NCBI GenBank assembly: GCA_030146875.1
Contig: JASLAX010000150.1
Coordinates: 1 to 9,816 of the forward strand
DNA: 9,816 nt
Source of the DNA: Longimicrobiaceae bacterium
GTDB lineage: Bacteria; Gemmatimonadota; Gemmatimonadetes; Longimicrobiales; Longimicrobiaceae
Direction: 5' to 3'
In this document: positions 1 through 7,683 of the stretch, piece after piece
Layout: every line of letters starts with the position of its first letter
Numbering within the stretch: the stretch's first letter is position 1
Notes under the pieces: model-generated
What the model was told of the DNA's origin: nothing
What the model saw: only the letters and a program-made list of their open reading frames with translations
Databases searched by the model: none
Program-made: the position numbers and the translations under genes

Positions 1-118
1 CGACCGGCCCCCGCGCGGCGGCGGGGGGCGGCGCGGCGGCGCGCGGCTCCGCTCCGCAGGCGGCGAGGGCCGCCGCGGCGAGGAGAGCGAAGGTCGTGCG
101 CGCGGGCCGGGAACGCAG
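1..118 (-). CDS. Cobalamin-riboswitch-controlled lipoprotein, N-terminal part only (runs off left edge)
   Basis: Reading leftward, a CTG codon at 118-116 opens a frame with an Arg-rich N-region, a hydrophobic stretch (FALLAAAALAAC) and a lipobox LAAC with Cys at residue 21, followed by an Ala/Pro-rich linker; the frame is still open at base 1. It is therefore an exported lipoprotein anchored by its lipidated Cys. I chose the CTG because a strong Shine-Dalgarno GGAGAGGA (134-127) lies 8 bases before it and a 21-residue lipoprotein signal follows. No ATG, GTG or TTG fits; the nearest alternative, GTG at 181-179, would put the hairpin and SD inside the coding sequence. Because a B12 riboswitch precedes it, the product is probably part of cobalamin uptake, for example a BtuF-like periplasmic binding protein, but the domain that would prove this lies outside the window. 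Confidence 0.62.
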   Translation of the reverse strand, partial: MRSRPARTTFALLAAAALAACGAEPRAAAPPPAAARGPV

Positions 119-120
119 AA

Positions 121-160
121 AGCCCGTCCTCTCCGATGGTCGCGGGGGGAGGGACGGGCT
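121..160 (-). promoter_or_regulatory. SD-sequestering hairpin (riboswitch expression platform)
   Basis: On the minus strand AGCCCGTCCCTCC (160-148) pairs with GGAGAGGACGGGCT (134-121): 13 base pairs with one bulged A and a 13-base loop. The 3' arm contains the whole Shine-Dalgarno sequence of the lipoprotein that starts at 118. The hairpin sits downstream of the cobalamin riboswitch aptamer, so the natural reading is a translational off-switch that hides the ribosome site when B12 is bound. A short run of T follows (GGGCTTTCTG), too weak to favour intrinsic termination. The pairing is seen directly; the switching is inferred. Confidence 0.65.
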
Positions 161-250
161 GCGGGATGGGACGCGCGTCACGGGGACGCGTCCACCTCGT
201 ACCGGTCCCCGCTCCCCTCCCGCGAGGGGGTTCACGTGCGGGAGCGAGGG

Positions 251-440
251 GGCCGGTCTCCTGGCTCGAGGCGGCGCCGCTCGCCTTCCCGGGTGCGCGT
301 GGGCTCCCAGTGGCGGTCCGGAGGGTGCTCTCTCCGGGAGCGGGCCGGTCCGGCGCTCGCGGGGAGCGCCGGGCCTCTCACAGTGGCGGGGCCGCGCCGG
401 ATTCACACCGGCTTCCGATAGACCCCCCTGCTATATGTGG
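251..440 (-). ncRNA. Cobalamin (B12) riboswitch aptamer
   Basis: The minus strand carries the conserved blocks of the cobalamin riboswitch in the right order. First come GGTGTGAATCCGG (near 409-397) and CCCGCCACTGTGA (near 390-378). A 9-bp peripheral stem-loop follows (about 372-350), then GCCACTGGGAGCC (about 314-302) and CCCGGGAAGGCG. It ends with the B12 box AGCCAGGAGACCGGCC (266-251). Such RNAs bind adenosyl-, methyl- or aquocobalamin and repress downstream uptake or synthesis genes. The element points left, to the lipoprotein starting at 118, not to the histidine kinase on the plus strand. Its promoter fits a transcript starting near 440. The 5' limit is approximate; the 3' limit is set by the B12 box. 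Confidence 0.93.
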
Positions 441-445
441 GGTGG

Positions 446-474
446 AAGTTACGCTCGTGCCCTCCGCCCGACAA
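446..474 (-). promoter_or_regulatory. Sigma-70-type promoter of the riboswitch transcript
   Basis: On the minus strand TTGTCG (474-469) and TAACTT (451-446) are separated by exactly 17 bases. Transcription would begin near 440, just before the first riboswitch helix. The match to the -35/-10 consensus stands out in such GC-rich DNA, and the placement agrees with the aptamer. Inferred from sequence only. Confidence 0.6.
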
Positions 475-586
475 GCCCGCGCGCCCGGGCCGCGTGGCAC
501 GGGACGGCGCGCGGATCTTGCATCCCCGTGCCAGAGGGCCCTTTCGGGTTCCCACACCGGCCCGTCGACGACCTTCCCGCGAAGAG

Positions 587-2707
<2,121 letters not shown>

Positions 2708-2757
2708 GTCCCCGCCGGGGGACGCCCGGCACCCTCCCTCGCCGTCCTCCACCCGTC

Positions 2758-2786
2758 CCCAAGTATCACCATCCCAGGCACTTGGG
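2758..2786. other. Inverted repeat in the leader between the kinase and the barrel gene
   Basis: CCCAAGT (2758-2764) and ACTTGGG (2780-2786) form a perfect 7-bp inverted repeat with a 15-base spacer. It lies in the 207-base gap before the beta-barrel gene. It could be an operator or an mRNA hairpin. A second short dyad, CGGCTCC/GGAGCCG, lies at 2833-2855 in the same leader. No convincing -35/-10 promoter was found here. Function unknown. Confidence 0.3.
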
Positions 2787-2914
2787 TACTCGTGTGCGCC
2801 CTCTGGCTCACGGTCTGCACCCCCGCCCGCGGCGGCTCCGCACGTGGTGGAGCCGTGTATCCGAGCCCCGCCCCCGGCGCGGGGCGATCCGACACCGGCA
2901 CGAGGATGCAGACG

Positions 2915-3466
2915 ATGCAGCGCACGATCGTTCGGGCCCTGGGGGCCGCCCTTCTCCTGCTGGCCGCCGCGGTGCCCGCGCGGGCGCAGGGGGGCTTCGC
3001 CCTGAAGGGCCACTACCTGTTCAACGAGTCCCGCGTCCGCGGCGCCGACTCCATCCCCGCCGCGGACGGCTTCTCGGTCGGGGCCGAGGTGGTGCTTCCG
3101 CTGGGCATCGGCGTGGGCGTCTCGGCCTACACCACCGGCAAGGCCACCGAGGCGAACCGCAGCTCCACCACGTACGGCCTGCTCGGCGAGGCCAACTACT
3201 TCCTGAACCTGCCCGTGATCCCCGTCACCCCGTACGCGGGGGTGCACGCCGGGCTGGGGCGCTCCACCTTCAACGACCTGCGCGACTCGGACCCGGAGGT
3301 GAAGGACACGGGGACGCAGCTCGGCTGGCAGGTGGGGGCGCGGCTGCAGCTCACGAACATGATCGGGGTGGACGCGCAGTACCGGCGCGTCAGCCAGTCG
3401 CTCGGGGACGTGCAGGACGACCGGCTGGAGCGGAACCAGGTGCTGGTGGGCGTCACGCTGTTCTGA
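2915..3466 (+). CDS. Small outer-membrane beta-barrel protein
   Basis: A 183-residue exported protein. Residues 1-24 form a signal peptide (MQRTIVRALG, then a Leu/Ala core ending PARA before QGG). The mature part of about 159 residues shows alternating strands (FSVGAEVVLPLGIGVGVSAY, YGLLGEANYFLNL, TPYAGVHAGLG, LGWQVGARLQL, IGVDAQYRRV) and ends VLVGVTLF. The terminal Phe is the usual signal for BamA-mediated insertion into the outer membrane. Size and pattern fit the eight-stranded OmpA/OmpW-like barrel families; there is no peptidoglycan-binding domain. ATG 2915 was chosen over ATG 2906 because GAGGA (2902-2906) lies 8 bases upstream of it and the shorter form has a normal signal peptide. The kinase ends 207 bases upstream, so co-transcription is possible but unproven. 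Specific role unknown. Confidence 0.82.
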   Translation: MQRTIVRALGAALLLLAAAVPARAQGGFALKGHYLFNESRVRGADSIPAADGFSVGAEVVLPLGIGVGVSAYTTGKATEANRSSTTYGLLGEANYFLNLPVIPVTPYAGVHAGLGRSTFNDLRDSDPEVKDTGTQLGWQVGARLQLTNMIGVDAQYRRVSQSLGDVQDDRLERNQVLVGVTLF

Positions 3467-3494
3467 CGCGCCGACGGGAGAGGGCGGTACGGGA

Positions 3495-3520
3495 GGGCCG
3501 GCGGAGCGATCCGCCGGCCC
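3495..3520 (+). terminator. Hairpin terminator after the barrel gene
   Basis: GGGCCGGCGGA, a GCGA tetraloop and TCCGCCGGCCC make a perfect 11-bp stem 28 bases after the stop codon of the barrel gene. It is followed by TTCGCCGTTC, which has only a weak T content. The GNRA loop makes it very stable. It most likely ends the upstream transcript, although the poor T-tract leaves pausing or RNA protection possible. Confidence 0.65.
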
Positions 3521-3547
3521 TTCGCCGTTCTCGGCGGAGGCGGCGGT

Positions 3548-3570
3548 TCCACGAACGCCCCTTTCGTGGA
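3548..3570. repeat. Short perfect inverted repeat
   Basis: TCCACGAA (3548-3555) and TTCGTGGA (3563-3570) flank a 7-base spacer. It sits between the terminator at 3520 and the receptor promoter at 3722. No T-tract follows. It may be a binding site or part of an RNA structure; nothing nearby decides which. Confidence 0.3.
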
Positions 3571-3721
3571 CGCAGCAGAGGACCGGCGAAAGCAGGACAG
3601 TCCCCGCAGGGTCGCGGACTGGCCTGTTTCCGGCTGCTCCGCGCCTGCGTCCAGGAGACGGGCGTCCGCGGGCGGCGCGGGATCTCCGGCGTCGTCGCAG
3701 CGGACGGCGACGCCACGAGCC
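3571..3721. other. Intergenic stretch without a recognisable gene
   Basis: I see no credible coding sequence here: the open frames lack a ribosome site and their products are Arg/Ala/Ser-rich, like out-of-frame high-GC translations. The one clear structure is GGCGTCGTCG (3688-3697) pairing with CGGCGACGCC (3705-3714), a 10-bp stem with one G-T pair and a 7-base loop, just before the receptor promoter. There is no T-tract, so it is not a normal terminator for either strand. Confidence 0.4.
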
Positions 3722-3750
3722 TTGACGGCAGTGCCTGTTTCACGTAGTCT
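3722..3750 (+). promoter_or_regulatory. Sigma-70-type promoter of the TonB-dependent receptor gene
   Basis: TTGACG (3722-3727) and TAGTCT (3745-3750) are 17 bases apart, predicting a start near 3757, just before the TTTAGAT dyad. An alternative, TTTCAC (3738-3743) with TTTAGA (3761-3766) at 17 bases, would place the -10 box inside the dyad. In both cases a protein bound to the dyad would block transcription. Confidence 0.6.
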
Positions 3751-3760
3751 GTGCAAGAAG

Positions 3761-3776
3761 TTTAGATCCATCTAAA
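3761..3776. promoter_or_regulatory. Operator-like perfect dyad, DtxR/MntR-type candidate
   Basis: TTTAGAT and ATCTAAA flank a CC centre: a perfect 7-2-7 palindrome of 16 bases, strikingly AT-rich in this window. It overlaps the predicted transcription start of the TonB-dependent receptor and lies 26 bases before its ATG. DtxR/IdeR/MntR-family repressors bind AT-rich dyads with TTTAG-like and CTAAA-like ends, so a metal-responsive repressor (Mn, Fe or Zn) is the likely ligand. The palindrome is seen; the repressor family is inferred from general resemblance. Confidence 0.6.
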
Positions 3777-3801
3777 TCATACTCGCACCGACTAGAATCA
3801 T

Positions 3802-6048
3802 ATGGTGTCGTTCCGACGTACGCTTTCCGCCGCGCTGCTGCTGGCGGTCGTAGCCGCGGTGCCCGCTGCGGCGCAGGGGCGCGGCGGCGTCCTGGCCGGG
3901 ACCGTCCGCGACGCGTCCGGCGCCCCGCTCCCGCACGCGCAGGTCGCGCTGCCCGCCCTGGGGCGCACGGTGATGGCGGACGCGCAGGGGCGCTTCACGG
4001 TCCGCAACATTCCCCCCGGCCGCCACCGCCTGCACGCCTCGCTCATCGGCTACGCGCCCGTGAGCCGGGAGGTGCACGTGGGCGCCGACAGGCCGTCTCC
4101 CGACGCGGACGTGGTGCTGGCGTGGACGCCGCTGGCGCTGGAGGGGATCCAGGTGACGGGGACGACCGCCGGGAAGGACCCCATGGCGGTGACGCACTCC
4201 ACCACGCAGCTCGGCGGGCGCGCGCTGGAGCGCTCGCTCTCCACCACGGTGGCGCAGACGCTCGCGTCGCAGCCGGGGATCCGCGTCCGCTACAACGGCC
4301 CCGCGGCGGCCATGCCGGTGATGCGCGGCCTGACGGGCGACCGCGTTCTGGTGCTGCAGGACGGGCAGCGCGCCTCGGACCTGGCCGGGTCGGCGACGGA
4401 CCACGCGGTGACCATCGACCCGCTCGCGGCGCAGCGGATCGAGGTGGTGCGCGGGCCGGCGACGCTGCTCTACGGCAACAACGCGCTGGGGGGCGTGGTG
4501 AACGTCATCTCCGACGACATACCCATGCACCTGCCGGGGCGGGTGGAGCGGGTGGTGGTGGCGCAGACGGAGTCGGCGCTCCCCGGCGCCGGCGTCTCGG
4601 GGAAGATGACGGCCCCGCTGGGCGGCGCGTGGGCGATGACGGTGCGCGGGGGCGGGCGCAGCGGGGGGGACGTGCGCATCGGCGACGACCCGGTGCTGGG
4701 AGGTCGGCTGGTGAACACCGACGCCTGGCACGGCAACGGCTCCGTGGGCATCGCCCGGGTGGGCGAGCGCGTCTCCGGCGGGGTGGCGGTGAAGGGCTAC
4801 CGCTTCGGCTACGGCCTGCCCATGCCGGTGGACGAGGCCGGGATCCCGCTGGACACGGTGCGCCTGGCCGGCCAGCGCTGGGAGGCGATCGGGCGCGCGG
4901 AGGTGCAGACGGCCTCCACCGCGTTCCCGTCCGTGCGCGTGGACGCCACCGCCCAGGACTACGCGCACGACGAGCTGGACGGGCGCGGCGGGCTGCGGAT
5001 GGCGTTCGGGCTGCGCACGGCCACGGCCAGCGTGCTGGCCCGCCAGGGGCGCCTGGGGCCGCTGTCGGAGGGCGCCTGGGGCGTCTCGGGGCTGGTGAAG
5101 CGCTACGAGTCCACCGGCGCGTCGGCGCTCACGCCGGCGGCGGACTCGCGGGCGTGGGGGGTCTTCGGCTTCCAGGAGCTGGGGCTGGGGGAGGGGCGTC
5201 CCGCCCTGCAGGTGGGCGCGCGCTTCGACCAGTACGCCATCGAGTCGCGCGACTCGCAGAAGTTCGGGGCCGGCGTGTCGCGGACGTTCCGGGCGGTCTC
5301 GGGATCGGCGGGCGTGCGGGTGCCGGTGTCGTCCGCCGTCTCGGCCAGCGTAACCGCCTCCCGCTCGTTCCGCGCGCCGACGGTGGAGGAGCTGTTCTCC
5401 GGGGCGCTGCACGCGGGGACGGGATCGGTGGAGTACGGCACGCCCACGCTGCGGGCGGAGCGCGGGACGGGCGCCGAGGCGCTGCTGCGGGTGCGCTCGC
5501 CGCGGTGGAGCGGGCAGTTCGTGGCGTACGTGAACCGCATCTCCAACTACGTGCACCTGCAGGCGCAGCCCGACACCCTCCTGGACGGGCACCCGGTGAG
5601 CGTCTTCCGCTACGTGCAGCACGACGCCACCCTGCGCGGGGTGGAGGCGTCGCTGGAGTGGGCGGCGCGCAACGACCTGGCGCTGGGGATCAGCGGCGAC
5701 GCGCTGGGCGCCTCGCAGGCCGACGGAACGCCGCTCTCGTACATGCCGCCGCCGCGCGTGGGCGGCTGGGCGCGGTGGGACGACGGCCGCTGGTCGCTGG
5801 GCGCCGAGGCGCACCACGAGGTGGCGCAGGACCGCGTGGGCTCCGCGGACGAGGCCCGCACCCCGCCGCACGGCACCGTGCGCCTGGACGCCGGGGTGCG
5901 CGTCACGCGCGGCGGCGCGGTGCACTCCATCTCGCTCCGCGCCGAGAACCTGTCGAACGAGCTGCACCGCGAGGCCACCAGCCGCATCAAGGAGTTCGCG
6001 CCCAACCCGGGGCGCAACCTGGCGCTGGTGTACCGGGTGATCTTCTGA
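3802..6048 (+). CDS. TonB-dependent outer-membrane receptor, ZnuD-like, probably metal uptake
   Basis: A 748-residue TonB-dependent transporter of the outer membrane. Residues 1-24 are a signal peptide ending PAAA before QG. Residues 28-108 form a carboxypeptidase-regulatory-like beta domain (LAGTVRDASGAPLPHAQVAL, DAQGRFTVRNIPPG). A TonB-box-like LEGIQVTGT (113-121) leads into the plug (about 122-245), with VMRGLTGDRVLVLQDG and IEVVRGPATLLYGNNALGGV. The rest is the barrel, including RSFRAPTVEELF near 520 and ending FAPNPGRNLALVYRVIF with the terminal Phe. The FAPxPGRN ending and barrel order resemble ZnuD-type zinc receptors, but the His-rich loops of ZnuD are absent, so the substrate (Zn, Mn, Fe-chelate or other) is open. 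The metal-type dyad at 3761-3776 supports metal-repressed expression. The ATG has no strong SD. The reading frame is intact, of normal length, with codon use like its neighbours. Confidence 0.92.
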   Translation: MVSFRRTLSAALLLAVVAAVPAAAQGRGGVLAGTVRDASGAPLPHAQVALPALGRTVMADAQGRFTVRNIPPGRHRLHASLIGYAPVSREVHVGADRPSPDADVVLAWTPLALEGIQVTGTTAGKDPMAVTHSTTQLGGRALERSLSTTVAQTLASQPGIRVRYNGPAAAMPVMRGLTGDRVLVLQDGQRASDLAGSATDHAVTIDPLAAQRIEVVRGPATLLYGNNALGGVVNVISDDIPMHLPGRVERVVVAQTESALPGAGVSGKMTAPLGGAWAMTVRGGGRSGGDVRIGDDPVLGGRLVNTDAWHGNGSVGIARVGERVSGGVAVKGYRFGYGLPMPVDEAGIPLDTVRLAGQRWEAIGRAEVQTASTAFPSVRVDATAQDYAHDELDGRGGLRMAFGLRTATASVLARQGRLGPLSEGAWGVSGLVKRYESTGASALTPAADSRAWGVFGFQELGLGEGRPALQVGARFDQYAIESRDSQKFGAGVSRTFRAVSGSAGVRVPVSSAVSASVTASRSFRAPTVEELFSGALHAGTGSVEYGTPTLRAERGTGAEALLRVRSPRWSGQFVAYVNRISNYVHLQAQPDTLLDGHPVSVFRYVQHDATLRGVEASLEWAARNDLALGISGDALGASQADGTPLSYMPPPRVGGWARWDDGRWSLGAEAHHEVAQDRVGSADEARTPPHGTVRLDAGVRVTRGGAVHSISLRAENLSNELHREATSRIKEFAPNPGRNLALVYRVIF

Positions 6049-6058
6049 CGGGGGGCTC

Positions 6059-6081
6059 CGGGGCGAGGCGGGCCTCCCCCG
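6059..6081 (+). terminator. Hairpin after the receptor gene
   Basis: CGGGG-C-GAGGC and GCCTC-CCCCG can form about ten pairs with one bulged C and a tight loop, starting 11 bases after the receptor stop codon. No T-tract follows, so this is a weak call. Its position suggests transcript end formation and separation from the next operon. Confidence 0.4.
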
Positions 6082-6296
6082 AGCGGCGCCAGCGGCAACC
6101 GCCTGCTCGCCGGTGGGGTGGATGTCGCTCGCGCTCGTGGTCCGTCTCCGCGTCCGGTGGGCGATCGGGACGTACCTCCACCCCCGCAGACGGAGACGCC
6201 GGATAAGGACGCAGCCGGTCCTCCCCTGGCTCGCGCGGCGGCCGGCGCGTAGCTTGCCGCCGGTAGCCCACCCCCGACCGCAGCACGAAGGCCGCG

Positions 6297-6452
6297 ATGC
6301 AGAATCCCACCCCCCGGCTCCACACACGGCTCGCCCCGTCGTTTCGCTCCGCCTGGAAGGCGGCCGGGGGGCGCGTGGGGGCGGAGGAACCGGGCCCGGG
6401 GATCCTCCCCAGGCGGAGCACGCGGCGCGAGACGTGCCGCACGGACCGCTGA
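6297..6452 (+). CDS. Possible small ORF, 51 residues, leader of the membrane-protein operon
   Basis: ATG 6297 is preceded by GAAGG (6287-6291) with 5-base spacing, better than the sites of several large genes here. The frame reads MQNPTPRLHTRLAPSFRSAW, becomes Arg/Gly-rich and ends at TGA 6450-6452, 11 bases before the next ATG; the next gene's SD begins 1 base after this stop. By my count 47 of 51 codons end in G or C, against about 70 % at first and second positions, which agrees with coding but is not decisive at this base composition. A weak -10-like TAGCTT lies at 6250-6255. No membrane segment or known motif is visible. It may be a real small protein, a translational-coupling leader, or chance. 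Apart from it, 6082-6296 holds nothing I can recognise. Confidence 0.35.
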   Translation: MQNPTPRLHTRLAPSFRSAWKAAGGRVGAEEPGPGILPRRSTRRETCRTDR

Positions 6453-6463
6453 CGGGAGCCCGG

Positions 6464-6964
6464 ATGCGCACGACGACGGAATCGGCGGACGGCGGACCGC
6501 TCCGCGGGCTGCTGCTGGCGGTGATCGTCGTCGGCATCCTGGGGCTGGCGGCCGAGCTGGTGCTGCTGGAGCACTACGAGGAGGTGTGGCAGGTGGTCCC
6601 GCTCGCGGCGCTCGGCCTCGCACTCCTCACCGCAGGGGCCGTAGCGGCCCGGCCGGGGCGGGCCACCCTCCAGGGCTTCCGCGGGGTGATGGCGGCCCTC
6701 TCCGTGGCGGGGCTGGTCGGGGTGTACCTGCACTTCCAGGGGAACGTGGAGTTCGAGCGCGAGTCCGACTCCGGGCTGAGCGGGCTGCCGCTGGTCTGGG
6801 AGGCCCTGCGCGGGGCCACGCCGGCGCTGGCGCCGGGCGCGCTGGCGCAGCTCGGGCTGCTGGGGCTGGTCTTCGCCCACCGCCATCCGGCGCTGGCGAC
6901 GCGCGCGCCGTCCGTGCACTCATCCACCGCATCGGCGCCGGGCGACGCCGGCGACCGTACCTGA
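6464..6964 (+). CDS. Four-helix integral membrane protein of unknown function
   Basis: A 166-residue inner-membrane protein that I do not recognise. Four hydrophobic segments are visible: about 14-35 (LRGLLLAVIVVGILGLAAELVL), 43-62, 72-91 (VMAALSVAGLVGVYLHFQGN) and 118-138. An acidic loop HYEEVW lies after the first, a polar loop NVEFERESDSGLSG after the third, and a Ser/Ala/Thr-rich hydrophilic tail at the end. There is no catalytic motif. ATG 6464 has GGGAG (6454-6458) 5 bases upstream. The gene ends 10 bases before the ATG of the helix-hairpin-helix lipoprotein, whose SD overlaps this stop region, so the two are almost certainly co-transcribed and may work together at the inner membrane. 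Confidence 0.75.
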   Translation: MRTTTESADGGPLRGLLLAVIVVGILGLAAELVLLEHYEEVWQVVPLAALGLALLTAGAVAARPGRATLQGFRGVMAALSVAGLVGVYLHFQGNVEFERESDSGLSGLPLVWEALRGATPALAPGALAQLGLLGLVFAHRHPALATRAPSVHSSTASAPGDAGDRT

Positions 6965-6974
6965 AGGAGACCCC

Positions 6975-7538
6975 ATGAAGCCCATCCGCACCACCACCCT
7001 CGCCTGCGCCGCGGCGCTCCTGGCCCTCGCCGCCTGCGGGGGCGACTCCGACGCCGCGAAGGCGGGCGACGAGGCCGCGCCCGCCGCTCCGGCGGACGCC
7101 GGCACCGCCCCGGCGGCTCCGGCCGCGCCCGCTGCGCATGCCGGCGAGCACGGGGCGCAGTCGGGCGCGCTGCTCGATCCCAACTCCGCCACGCGTGAGG
7201 AGCTGATGGCCATCCCCGGCTTCGACGCCGCGCTGGCCGACGCGGTGGTGGCGGGGCGTCCGTACCAGGACATGACGGCGGTGGACCGGGTGCTCTCGCC
7301 GCGGCTGGCGGAGGCGCAGCGCGACACCGTCTACACGCACCTCTTCAAGCCGCTCGACCTGAACTCCGCCACGGGCGACGAGATCCTGCTGATCCCGCGG
7401 ATCGGGAACAAGATGAAGCACGAGTTCGAGGAGTACCGCCCCTATCGCAACATCGAGCAGTTCCGCCGCGAGATCGGCAAGTACGTCGACAAGGAAGAGG
7501 TCGCGCGCTTGGAGCGGTACGTCACGATCAAGCAGTGA
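6975..7538 (+). CDS. Lipoprotein with two ComEA-like helix-hairpin-helix repeats
   Basis: A 187-residue lipoprotein. The signal sequence ends in the lipobox LAAC with Cys21 followed by GGDSD. Residues 22-65 are an Ala/Pro-rich linker. Two related units follow: LDPNSATREELMAIPGF (67-83) with its trailing helices, and LDLNSATGDEILLIPRIG (127-144), then YRPYRNIEQFRREI and a Lys/Glu-rich end. Each matches the N-x-A-x-x-x-x-L-x-x-(I/L)-P-x-(I/F) pattern of helix-hairpin-helix units in ComEA and related proteins, which usually bind DNA through the hairpin; the first hairpin is imperfect (PGFDAA). After lipidation it should lie in the periplasm or on the outer membrane. Roles may include DNA capture or simply protein contacts. 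AAGGAGA with good spacing precedes the ATG. It forms an operon with the membrane protein just upstream. The protein fold is confident; the function is not. Confidence 0.85.
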   Translation: MKPIRTTTLACAAALLALAACGGDSDAAKAGDEAAPAAPADAGTAPAAPAAPAAHAGEHGAQSGALLDPNSATREELMAIPGFDAALADAVVAGRPYQDMTAVDRVLSPRLAEAQRDTVYTHLFKPLDLNSATGDEILLIPRIGNKMKHEFEEYRPYRNIEQFRREIGKYVDKEEVARLERYVTIKQ

Positions 7539-7548
7539 TATGCCTCCG

Positions 7549-7578
7549 CCGATCGTCGTCGACGAGGACGCCGATCGG
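7549..7578. repeat. Inverted repeat CCGATCG...CGATCGG
   Basis: A perfect 7-bp inverted repeat with a 16-base interior that itself contains CGTCGACG. It begins 11 bases after the stop of the helix-hairpin-helix lipoprotein, in a stretch rich in GACGA/CGTCG words. Probably part of the 3' RNA structure; no function assigned. Confidence 0.3.
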
Positions 7579-7604
7579 ACGGACGATGAGGACGACGGGA
7601 AGGA

Positions 7605-7641
7605 CGAACGGCCGCCGCACGAGGAGTGCGGCGGCCGTTCG
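7605..7641. terminator. 16-bp hairpin terminator between convergent genes
   Basis: CGAACGGCCGCCGCAC, loop GAGGA, then GTGCGGCGGCCGTTCG: sixteen perfect pairs. It lies 66 bases after the plus-strand lipoprotein gene and 115 bases beyond the end of the minus-strand amidohydrolase gene, so it can serve both strands. The following plus-strand bases GGTTGTC are only mildly T-rich. The stem is by far the strongest in the window. Confidence 0.7.
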
Positions 7642-7683
7642 GGTTGTCGGGACCTCTCTGAGTCGACGGCGGGTCCGCGGCGG

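Noticed and set aside
251..440. Riboswitch as leader of the plus-strand kinase
   Set aside because: All conserved aptamer blocks, including the B12 box, read 5' to 3' only on the minus strand.
437..586. GTG start at 437 for the kinase
   Set aside because: The extra 50 residues are Arg/Pro-rich, come from the riboswitch/promoter region and add no signal or helix; ATG 587 starts just before the membrane domain.
2792..2914. Upstream starts for the barrel protein (2792 and 2906)
   Set aside because: The longer forms spoil the signal peptide, and ATG 2906 lies directly against the GAGG ribosome site that is ideally spaced for ATG 2915.
3566..3775. 69-residue plus-strand frame before the receptor gene
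   Set aside because: It runs through the receptor promoter and operator, has no ribosome site, and its composition is that of chance translation.
3802..6048. Receptor as BtuB (B12 transporter)
   Set aside because: The cobalamin riboswitch in the window serves another gene on the other strand; this receptor has a metal-type dyad and a ZnuD-like C-terminus instead.
4122..6206. Plus-strand frame inside the receptor gene
   Set aside because: It is out of frame with the clear receptor domains and Arg/Gly/Ala-rich.
3772..6537. Minus-strand 921-codon frame opposite the TonB receptor
   Set aside because: It is a shadow of the receptor coding sequence; the product is Arg/His/Pro-rich with no signal peptide or motif.
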